A stretch of 64,000 nucleotides of DNA from Bedellia somnulentella (lineage: Eukaryota > Arthropoda > Insecta > Lepidoptera > Bedelliidae). A program made the position numbers and the translations under genes. A model generated the notes under the pieces. That model searched no databases. It was not told where the DNA came from and saw nothing but the letters and a program-made list of their open reading frames with translations. Positions within the stretch are counted from its first letter, which is position 1, and each line of letters begins with the position of its first letter. Positions 55,029 to 64,000 of the stretch are shown piece by piece. Location of the stretch: contig OY755187.1 in NCBI GenBank assembly GCA_963576735.1, positions 12,524,001-12,588,000 on the forward strand. The letters run 5' to 3'.

Positions 55029-56437
55029 ATCATATTTGGGCTTGTCAATTTGCAAATATGTTCACACATTATGTGTTTTTTAAATAAATTACCGAAGCAT
55101 AAAGTTTTTCCTTTTTTTGCAAATATTTTTCTGATATTGATATTGTTACTTAAGTATGTGTGTAACTTAATATGATAATGTTTGTGTAAATTTAATAAAT
55201 TTGAGATATCTAAATAACGCAATTAAAAGGTTTAGTTTAGGACATAAGTGGTCATGGTTTCATTTTAATCCACTACATTTAAGTCAAAACAATAAAATAA
55301 GGATGATATTTTATTTATATTGTATTACACATTACCCAAAACTAGGTACCACTTCAGTTTCACAACTCTTCATCACAGGGCTGTCAGTTCCCCGGTTTTT
55401 AGTACGAAATAAAACTCCCAGCATTGCCCTATTGGTTGCTGCATCGGTAACTCTAAGAACTCCATGAGCTTATTGCCCCTTTTGAGAAGACACGAATCTG
55501 TATTGTAGTAGATATCTGTTTGAAGACCTTAGTCTTAAGACTTTTCGGATATTCAGACAAGAAGATATGGTGCCGATTCTCCGATGCTAACATTCTACAC
55601 TGGGCTAGACGATTGAGCTCATTCTTGTTTTAAACAGTTGGCTCTACCTAATTGGATTGTTTGTCATATATTGTATGCAGTTATAAATACATAAATGATT
55701 TAAATATGATAACTACATGATCTTTATTCTATATGTTGGATCACAAATTAATGTATTCCTATTAATTTGAATGATTTGTATTTTAAATAATTGGGTTTGG
55801 AGAACTCCTCCTAAACTAAAGAACTGATCAGGACCAAATTCTGCACGGTGATCGACCACACTGATGACAAGGTTTTACGACAATAAAATTCTTGACTGGA
55901 CTTACCACAGAAGGATAATCACGCTTCAAAATTTCTCATGTTAGTCTATACGAGGCCTAGCGAGTACTCGACAGCCACTCGCCACTTCGCTTTAACAAAT
56001 ATTTCTCTCAACGCTCTAGCAAACTATTGAATTTAATAACATACTTATTTTTATTTGTGAAATAGCTTACATCAAATACATCCGGATTTTGTGAGTGATA
56101 AATTTTTAATAAAACAAATTAATAAAAATCAGTAAAAATGTATTCAAATTTAAGTATAATAAGATTCGTCGTGGTCACAAATAACTCAATCAGCATCGAT
56201 TGTAGAAGTTATAAAATCTGTATACTTAGTTGACTGAAGCAGTTCGCAGTTCTTGAGGCCAACTGAAAGATTTTGAAACAAAAGGTGAAAAATAGAAAAT
56301 AAAATTACCATAGATATATCTACATTGGAAAGTTTGGGGACGGTAATGCGTGTTTGGTTTTTCTCGCTTGAAAAATTATGTAGGACTTTAGGGTAAATTT
56401 ATCAACTCGCTGAAATATATTTTTTGGTTGTTATGTA
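55029..56437. other. Unannotated AT-rich stretch
   Basis: Downstream flank of the odorant-binding-protein gene. Small ORFs only, no recognisable repeat. Confidence 0.4.
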
Positions 56438-56640
56438 TGTCGTGTCGGCTTACAATAGAACTCACGCATTTCTTCTCATGGGTGTTGTGAGAGGTTACTT
56501 AGGGCAACTTAAGGTATTGGGGGTATTAGTGTGTTTATTGGGCGATGCGGTCCTTCCTAATAACTTAAATTTTACAATTCTTTCCCATTTCAACTTATCA
56601 AATAGCTTAGGAATATCTAATATCACCTATCTTATTAATC
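56438..56640 (+). mobile_element. S1 SINE, decayed
   Basis: CGTGTCGGCTTACAATAGAA, TTGGGCGATGCGGTCC, ATTTCAACTTATCAAATAGC. Confidence 0.7.
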
Positions 56641-56698
56641 AAATAATATCACTTCAACCTATTTTTAGTCATTTTAATTTTCCTTTTCCAACCAATAC

Positions 56699-59600
56699 TT
56701 ACTTAGGTTGAATCAAATGGAAAGGCATTTTCTTAACAGCTTCTTCAGCAATGGCTTTTGGAAACGAGAATTCAGACATGTTCTCATTCAGGCAGTCATT
56801 GTATGCTGATGCTAGCTGACAACGGTCTGTCAGGCCCTCGATGCTGTCCAGGCATAACCTGGAGACACTTTTTAATCTTCGCACAACTCGGGAGTTTTTA
56901 CCGTTGATCAGACTTGCTAGATGAATTAGGAGATCTCGGTTTACCTGTAAAATTAATAATATAACTGATTACACAAATACTCAAGGATTTTATCTTCAGT
57001 CAGTCGGTAAGAAGGTGCTTTTTCTTAAGTTCGTTTAGGTATTGGTTCAAATTATAAATATAGATGAGATTTTTCAAACTCTATAGCTTAAAGTAATTTC
57101 GGGCGATGTGGTTTGTGACACCATTTACCAAAAATATTTCATTTATATTATTTTCCGTACTTAATTTCTACAAATAGCTGAGAAATTTCTTATCCTGAAG
57201 GTCTGGCAACCCCTTCTAGAGGTTTGTTGCCGTGACTATATGTATGTATGTTATGTTTTTGTTGAATAATTGTGTACCTTTTGTTAAGTGAAATTGACTC
57301 TATGTACCTATAATTTATAGAACGCTCAAAATCAAACCAATGTTGTTAACATATCTTCTAATTGTTAAATAGCCTAGTTACAAGAAATTGCAGCGCCCAA
57401 CTGGGTTTTTAAAGTCGAATAAATATTTAAATTGTAATTAGAATTACAATAAAAATAATTGAATGTAATAGACATGTGTACTTAGGAATTTCTAATTTTG
57501 AAGCTCTGGCTACCTCTGTTTTGGATCTATAGCCGTGAATATATGAGATAAGTTTGGATGTTGGCAAATTGCACATTGAAGATAGCGATATTTTGTTTTT
57601 ACCAAATAACTTATTTTTCTTTCTTTCTTTCGATATCATTCTCAACTATTTATGTTAGTCGTATTTATTAAGCGAATATTATGATGTTGTACAAAACGGA
57701 AAGCACAAAAAATACCAATGAACGAATGAGAAGTTTCTTATTGGAATTTTATAAGATGACAGAGGAACAAAGCAAAAAACCTTCATTGAATAATTACATT
57801 ATTAGAGAAAAAAAAAAACCTTATTCTTCGAGCGGATTCATGTCAAACAAAATTTACATACATACATCATAGATATACTCACGGCTATAATTCTCTAGAA
57901 GGGGTAGCCAGAGCTTATAAATTCCTCAGCCACTTTTGGAAGTTGATTAAGGAAAATATGGTAAAATAAAGGTTTTTGGTGATGGGTCTCCAACCGCACC
58001 GCCCAAAAATCCAATAAAAAGCCCCAATACCCTTAGTCGCCTCTTACGACACCCGTTGGTAGAAAGGGGCATTTAATTTAACCTAAAAATAAGAGATGTG
58101 TTATTTTGTAGATATGAGATTAGGAATTCCTTAACATAAAATAAATTAAATTGAACTATGAATTGATTGTCAGTTATAACATCATATTTAAGTCATTTAT
58201 TTTGTTTGAGCGATGTAGCCTGTAACCAACGTGACTCATTTTTAACAGCCTACTTTTTTTTTTGTCTTCATAGCCTTGAGTCAGTTAATAAGTATTTGTT
58301 TCAACCCTTCGTGCATTTCAGTTGACATTTTCATTGAATTCCTATATTGTAGTACGAGTATTATAAATATAATTTATTATAAATATATATATACATAAAT
58401 GTATTAAAACATTATGAATATGGTTTTATGCTTCTATGTCGGTGAAGGATTAGAAAGATGTCATTAAAGTTAACATTTCGTGTTCTTTTTTAGTTTTGTT
58501 ATTATTATTAGCTTTCGATTTGTGTTTCAATGGTTAAATGTTTTGTTTTTTAGTTTAGGTTTTATCTTATTTTATGTATTTTTCAAGGGTCGCGGCTGAA
58601 AATCAGCGTGCATTAAAGCCAAAACTCTAGTGTACATATGCTGAGTCGGCGCCTTTTTGGCTCTCATTGTGTGTAATTTGTGCGATTGTTGTATTTACAT
58701 GTTGTATAATATGAGGGACTGAATAAAGATTTTTTTACTTTTACTTTTACTTTATTGCCTATGTCTTTACCATAATCGGCTACTTTCAAATTAAGGTATT
58801 GTTTAGAAGAACTCCTCTACATAACTCTCAATCGGAAATGAGTCTATTAAATTACTACTATTCCAAACCTTCTTATGATTGATAATATCACTCTGTTCAA
58901 GCATGCAAGCCGCAAAACATTGGCCAGATCTGGTGATCGGGGCCGTATTTGTTAGGTATGCCTTAACATCCCTCGGGGTGGCGCGTACCTTGATCACACA
59001 CGACTGAGCCATTCGGACCAACGCGTCTAAGTGACCTTGGACCTGAAAAATAATTTGGTTTAGCCTGCTTCATTTCACCAATTTGACTTGGTAATATTTA
59101 ATACAGAGGAGTTAGTGACAGAAAAATACGGATTATCTTTGATGAATGAAGAGAAAACATGAGCTTAAAATATCTCAATACAGTAGGTGAAAAACATGTG
59201 CTTACTTAACTTTGAAGAATTTTGAATTACATATCATCATTACCATAATCAGTCAATAGTCGTTCTTTGCTGGGTAAAGTCTCCCAAAAGATCTCACGTA
59301 AATATCCGACACCGCTAGTCATAAATTATATTTAGATTGAAATTAACTAACTAACAGACTGTATATGAAAAAAAACTATGACGTGTAATGCCGGCTTAGA
59401 GTGTCAGTACACCCCGTGTCGTAGGTAGTAGGAGGCGACTAATGGTATAGGGCTTTTGAATTGGTTTTTGGACGATGCGGTTAGCGACTCATCACTAACG
59501 ATACTTTATGTCTACCATCTTGTCCCCTATCAACTTCCAAATGTGGCTTAGGAGTTTCTAGCTCTGAAGCTCTGGCTACCCCTTTTTGGGATTCATCGTA

Positions 59601-59795
59601 TTGAGTATGTATGTTTCAGCTCAACTGCTATTAGTTCCCCTTATTTAAAAAAAGAAGGAATTTGCGGAAAGATCTAAGTACACTTGGGTGACTAACCTTA
59701 GGATTAGAGAAGTCGACCATAGTTCCTAAGTTTGGCGTTCCGTAATTCGCGCTGAGCACCATCGGCAAGAGGGATATCAACATGCTGAACTTCAT
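56699..59795 (-). CDS. Odorant-binding protein, three coding exons
   Basis: Coding exons on the minus strand: 59795-59697 (33 codons), 59042-58869 (58) and 56944-56699 (81 plus TAA), all joined in phase 0, giving 172 residues. Exon 1 is a signal peptide (MKFSMLISLLPMVLSA) and a short N-terminus. The six cysteines follow the classic OBP pattern: C1-26-C2-3-C3 (SCVIKVRATPRD ... QCFAAC) in exon 2, and after 42 residues C4-10-C5-8-C6 (RLCLDSIEGLTDRC ... DC) in exon 3. OBPs are secreted carriers of small hydrophobic ligands in sensillar lymph or other fluids. Acceptors are TTTTTCAG and TTTTACAG; donor 1 is GTTAGT; donor 2 (GTTTGG) is weak and the least certain junction. TTTTAG|GTCAATAATG suggests a 5'-UTR intron just before the start. 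Introns contain S1 SINEs and a LINE tail. Subfamily and ligand unknown. Confidence 0.82.
57092..57251 (+). mobile_element. S1 SINE, in OBP intron 2
   Basis: TTTCGGGCGATGTGGTTTG ... GTTGCCGTGACTATATGTAT; head missing. Confidence 0.8.
57481..57548 (+). mobile_element. S1 SINE, 3' fragment in OBP intron 2
   Basis: TTAGGAATTTCTAATTTTGA, TCTATAGCCGTGAATATATG. Confidence 0.75.
57856..58070 (-). mobile_element. S1 SINE, in OBP intron 2
   Basis: ACATACATACATCATAGATA, TACTCACGGCTATAATTCTC ... ACACCCGTTGGTAGAAAGGG; head truncated. Confidence 0.88.
58550..58757 (+). mobile_element. LINE 3'-end fragment in OBP intron 2
   Basis: GGTCGCGGCTGAAAATCAGC, GAGTCGGCGCCTTTTTGGC, GGACTGAATAAAGATTTTTT then (TTTTAC)n. 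Confidence 0.6.
59381..59611 (+). mobile_element. S1 SINE, in OBP intron 1
   Basis: GTAATGCCGGCTTAGAGTGT ... GGGATTCATCGTATTGAGTA; nearly full length but diverged. Confidence 0.85.
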
Positions 59796-59846
59796 TATTG
59801 ACCTAAAACATTTAAAATTGACTAAAAAATAACGTTCACAAAATTT

Positions 59847-60053
59847 CGTCACCCGGTGTTCAATATACCCACGTTTTGCTTGGTCAATGTAACCACGTGA
59901 TAGGGTGCAGGGCCGTTTTTTAAGAACTCAGTCATTTGGATTCAGGCATTTATAACTTAGAAAAAGCCACATTAGTATAGATCCGACTCAGGATTAGAAC
60001 TCACGTCTCCTGCATGAGAAACGTTGGTGTTCTCATTGAGCTATATATAAGGT
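59847..60053 (-). mobile_element. S2 SINE, partial
   Basis: TCACCCGGTGTTCAATATAC, CCCACGTTTTGCTTGGTCAA and, at the right, a decayed tRNA-like head (TTAGAACTCACGTCTCCTGC, GAGCTATATATAAGG). It lies just upstream of the OBP start. Confidence 0.8.
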
Positions 60054-60321
60054 TATATTTAAAATAAACTTATATCCTTACACAAGAGAGATTTATTAAG
60101 ATTGTGCAAAGAGGCAACCTCTATAGGTTGACAGAGACTATTCTCTGTCAACTATAATATAAGACAATTGACCTTGAGTATAACAAACTAATTGAGTATA
60201 AGTGATTTATATCAATACAAATTCTGTCAACTCACACAGCACGATGAACTATCACCAAATCACCTTATTCTTGTCTAACTTTTCACCATATGCCTACCAA
60301 TTAATAACCAAAGTGTCTATA

Positions 60322-60529
60322 ACTAATAAATAAAGAATAAATAAAGGAAAGAAAAATTTCGACACAGGCGGGATACGAACCCGCAACCTCAGGTATACGC
60401 CCCCGTCGCTCTTGCCAATTGAGCTACCGTGTCAATGGCTGCCAGCGCGAAATTTTCCTTTCCTTTATTTATTCTTTATTTATTAGTAATAATCCCCACA
60501 TGAGGTTTTCATGAACAAAAAGATTAAAA
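60322..60529 (-). mobile_element. S3 retroposon with 13-bp target duplication
   Basis: CAAAGTGTCTATA occurs at 60309-60321 and 60530-60542. Arms ACTAATAAATAAAGAATAAA and TTTATTCTTTATTTATTAGT bracket the tRNA-like core, followed by AATAATCCCCACATGAGG. The long target duplication shows insertion by retrotransposition despite the MITE-like inverted arms. Confidence 0.9.
60361..60433 (-). tRNA. tRNA-like core of an S3 retroposon
   Basis: 73 nt: acceptor GACACGG/CTGTGTC, D-arm GCTC...GAGC, box A-like TAGCTCAATTGG, box B GGTTCGTATCC. Better D-arm than the 21067 copy, but an irregular anticodon arm. Confidence 0.5.
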
Positions 60530-60542
60530 CAAAGTGTCTATA

Positions 60543-61209
60543 TTTTAGTTTTATATATATGTTAGTGCTTTACACCACAAGTGAATATAACAAAAATATC
60601 ACGAGATCAAGCTAGCAAACATAAATACAAAAGTTTCTTCATATTGATATCCTTCACGGTCATTGCCCTCAATAAATTAACGCTATATTTGACAAAGGGC
60701 ATAATAATGGCACTAAATCTTAACCCAAACGCCCCTATGATTTATGGGCACTTTACGACCGATCATTTTCCTACGGAACTGCACTAATAGAGGAAAATCT
60801 TATAACTTACTCCGAAGATGCCATTCCATTTGTCATCAATCGATGTTCAATATCTTATTAATTCACAAGGGATGAGTAAAAGCTTTCGTTAGTGGCATTG
60901 CTTTGCGTTCATATTTTAAGATTCTAGCGACTGACTTTTTACAGGTTGTAAAGCATATATTTTATGATATTTTTATATATCTCTAGAGTAAATACATACA
61001 AATTTACATTTCACACTTGGTTTTGAAAAGTTTTATACGAAAAACCAAAGCTAGTTGGACATACTATAATGATATTGTCTATCATAATAATGTATTTTTG
61101 AACAAGCCAATTAACGAAAACGAAAACACAATTTATTACAAAAAAATTGACAATCATCACAATCGTCGACGTATCTATTTTGTTTTTTTTGAAATATATT
61201 TTTAACCAA
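60543..61209. other. Unannotated AT-rich stretch
   Basis: No gene or recognised repeat. Confidence 0.4.
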
Positions 61210-61580
61210 CGACATGATAGTCCAGTGGGTAGAAAACCCGCCCGAAAACAGAAGGGCGTGAGTTCCAATCCTGGGTGGGGCCTACACCAATTTGTCTTTT
61301 CTAAAGTCATATGTGTGGTTAATTTATCATAGTTGTTAACGGTGAGGGAAAACATCGTGAGGAAACCCACATACATACTGAGTTGAGCTGAGTTGTACTT
61401 AGTCATGTGTCAGTGTATCCATACAAAACGGCGATAGGCCTGCCCCCTATCAGTACACTGTCTAAGCAAAACGTTGGTACCTTCTCTAGACACTAGATGG
61501 CGCTGCCATGTGAGTTCAGAAGTATTGGTACCTATACCAACCCCTTCGGGGATAAACGGCGTTAACGTTATGTTTATGTA
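61210..61580 (+). mobile_element. S2 SINE, full length
   Basis: GACATGATAGTCCAGTGGGT, box B AGTTCCAATCC, tail GGCGTTAACGTTATGTTTAT. Belongs with the 2741 and 17673 copies. Confidence 0.92.
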
Positions 61581-61891
61581 TTTTTAACAAAGCAACCAAA
61601 CCCGATAAACAATAAATGGGACCACCTTAAAAGCATAACCAACAGAATAAAAAAAATGGTATTGAATATGTCTAAATAAGTAATATCATATACACAAAAA
61701 CGCATAAAATCTAATTGACTACCTTCTTTTTTTAAGTCCGATCACCGTGAAGTTATGTCGATCACATAACGAGGAGAAATACTGATACCTTTACGGCCAT
61801 TATAATAATTGACAGGGAAATGCCATTATCTTGAAATTATTAGAGTAACAAATAGTTCGAGAGTAAATAGATAGGATAACCCGCTTTGTAG

Positions 61892-62138
61892 CCGTGTAGT
61901 GCCGGCTTAGAATGTCGCCAACCCTTTCTACTCACGGGTGTCGTAAGAGGCGACTAAGGGTATTGGGGCTTTTTATTGGATTTTTGGGCGTTGCGGTTGG
62001 AGACCCATCACCAAAAACCTTTATTTTTACCATCTTTTCCCCACTCAACTTCCAAAAGTGGCTGAGGAATTTATTATTCCTTAGCTCTGGCTACCCCTTC
62101 TAGGGAAATATAGCCGTGAGTTATGTGTGTATGTATGT
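61892..62138 (+). mobile_element. S1 SINE, full length, 'TCGTAAGAGGCG' subfamily
   Basis: GCCGTGTAGTGCCGGCTTAG, ACGGGTGTCGTAAGAGGC, TATAGCCGTGAGTTATGTG. Confidence 0.92.
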
Positions 62139-63172
62139 AACCCGCTTTGTAAGGCAAATACTTTCCTATATTAGAATGTCTTACGACTTGGTACTATGAA
62201 AATAGCTGTAATAAACAAAGCGAACTTGAAGCTCTCGTATTCTTCCAGAAACCCTTATAATTTCACCACAGCTATGTATCTGACTGTCCGTGGAATGGAC
62301 ATAGGCCCGTATTTTTTCTAAAATGACCGTCATAGAGTTATAGTCTTTCTTTAGTTATGAATAAATATTACTTTTTTTTCTTTCTTTTATTTAATCTAAC
62401 AAGTTTTGATTAGGCATGATCACTAATAATGTCTTTTAAAAATGTTAACAAAAGGACTTATTGATTTGATTATTTTCCTTAAAATTTCCTATTCATCTAT
62501 TTTTATTAAAGGCCAATGCACAAATACAGTGACGTGCGACAAAAACCAATACCGATTGTTGTCCAAGATGATAAAATTTTCACGGCATCCTACATGGGTG
62601 ACCTGGAATACTAGGTGTGGTGCGAAAAAACAAAAAGTTCAATTCTATTGACGGACGAGACGTGCAAATCCTTACGTGATGAACAGTTTGGTTTGTCATA
62701 CTCGTATTTGAGCCTTTGTGACCCGATGTAAAAAAATAAAACTACGACATATAAGTAAAATATTGACTATTAAGTGGAATGATTTTTGTGTAGTTTTAAT
62801 GCAATTTAAGAACGTCGTTTTTAATGGGATAAAATGCTCATCAAACATAACAAATATCTTAATGTTCATGCATATAGCATAGGTCGCATCTCCGAATCGC
62901 AACATATAGGACTGACTGAAAGTCAATGTTGTGAGGTAATACTCATAACGAAAGTAATAAGTAGTAGAGTAGTGACTTGTCTGTTACTTCTTGGATTTTG
63001 ATTTTGAATTTTATTTTATAGTCTGATTTTTAATTCGAGTCAGTAAAATGATGAAAAAAGGGTGACCCGCTACAATAGTGATGTTCGGCAATCGATAGAC
63101 TTAAACATTTAGTCATGCTTTATTTTATAAGGTATCTGAATCGGAATCGTAATCATTTACATTTATAATGAA
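62139..63172. other. Unannotated AT-rich stretch
   Basis: Two small ORFs (62442-62651 and 62696-62926 minus) without features; no repeat recognised. Confidence 0.4.
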
Positions 63173-64000
63173 CTAGTGGATCGTCCCAGCTTCGCACGGG
63201 TAGCGTTGTTTTTTTAAATATCTGAGGTTTCTTTCTTCAGTCACTGCTCAAGCATTGTGAAATTCAGCGTAATGTTTTTAATTTATTAAATTTATAGCAC
63301 TCCCTTAACAGTGTAGTTTGGTGATTTTGATTGCGCTTTAATGAACGGTTCAGTATTGCCGTTATAGCAAATTTTGGAATAAAACGCCATGAAGTATTTA
63401 TATCAATCTAAAAAATAAATCATTACGTTATGTAGGATGCAACTACTGGCGCCATCTAGTATGTTATATGTAAATTAGTAAAGATTTAGTTTCGATCACG
63501 GGCGCGATGGCGTATTTTATGTATAATTTCAGAGTTTGTCTACCGATTTCTATGATTCTTTTTTTATTGAATAGGTAATAATGTTACCTTATTTAAATTA
63601 GGGATGAATGAGAGGTTTACAAACGTAAGAGTAAACAAATATAATCAGGATGTTCCGAACTGCTAAGCTATCAGGAATTACACGTGTTATTGTGAGTCAA
63701 CCATAAAAGATAGACATATACTGTTAAGGAATTTTTTTTAGATAATTTTATGGAGAATATTTCCGCCACACATGATTTCTATGTAAGTTTAACCATTAAG
63801 GCTGCACACGCGACGGAAGCTTAAAAAATGGAGTAACTTCTCCCGTTTTCCCCAAATTTCCAAAAAATCCCCTTTATTTCTCTGCTGGAAAGTATACAAA
63901 AACCTGCGCAGGAGTATGAAGAATAATTGTACCAAGTTTCGTTAAAGTCCGTCGAGTAGTTTTTGTTTCCATAAGGAACATACAAACCGACAGACAGACA
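63173..64000 (-). mobile_element. Helitron-like element H4, cut by the window end
   Basis: Starts CTAGTGGATCGTCCCAGCTT and follows H3 closely; the window stops inside the GACA microsatellite, so the TCTATACT end is outside. Confidence 0.78.

Noticed and set aside
1..64000. CRISPR arrays from regularly spaced repeats such as CATA or GACA
   Set aside because: These are uninterrupted microsatellites at retroposon tails and in Helitrons, without unique spacers, in an animal genome.

Overview
This window reads as an AT-rich insect nuclear genome, most likely a moth or butterfly. The evidence is the repeat content: Helitron-like elements that start TCTATACTTATAAT or TCCATACTAATATTA and end CTAG|T, three dense short-retroposon families, RTE-type and CR1/Jockey-type LINE remnants, a short (TTAGG)n stretch matching the insect telomere repeat, and a gene with the six-cysteine odorant-binding-protein pattern. 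There is no bacterial-style operon structure. Almost everything is transposable-element DNA and intergenic sequence.

Layout. About 366-17510 and 21735-33560 are two direct copies of one ancestral block (copies A and B). Both keep the same order of homologous segments but were hit by different mobile elements, so each often preserves the empty site of an insertion in the other. Copy A carries a 1.7 kb element with TTAA duplication (1746-3450), a 2.45 kb transposon with TA duplication lying inside a SINE (4889-7340), three Helitron-like elements and RTE 3' fragments. Copy B carries a complete Ty3/gypsy-type LTR retrotransposon (21773-27722; 185-bp LTRs that look identical, GATGG duplication), a Harbinger-like element (28475-28985) and a tRNA-related SINE. 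The 4 kb between the copies holds SINEs and one possible host exon. From 33.6 to 56 kb lie a Helitron-like element, a full-length RTE retrotransposon (39450-42860, 13-bp target duplication), foldback MITEs and a dense SINE nest (50.2-54.9 kb). The only confident host gene is a three-exon odorant-binding protein on the minus strand (56699-59795).

Short-repeat families used below: S1 is a roughly 250-bp SINE-like repeat whose first ~85 nt match the 5' end of the RTE element and whose end matches the RTE tail (GTGAGTATATGTATG). S2 is a tRNA-derived SINE of about 370 bp with box A and box B near the start and a tail around GGCGTGAACGTTTATG. S3 is a ~210-bp retroposon with a tRNA-like core between inverted AATAAAGGAAAG arms.

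No host-defence or metabolic gene system is visible. The most unusual items are the S1/RTE relationship (a short element keeping both ends of its LINE), a small predicted acylated membrane protein encoded before gag in the LTR element, the 20-residue repeat inside its reverse transcriptase, and the doubly decorated segmental duplication. Fragment boundaries of old repeats are accurate to about 5-15 bp; boundaries with a named target duplication are exact.
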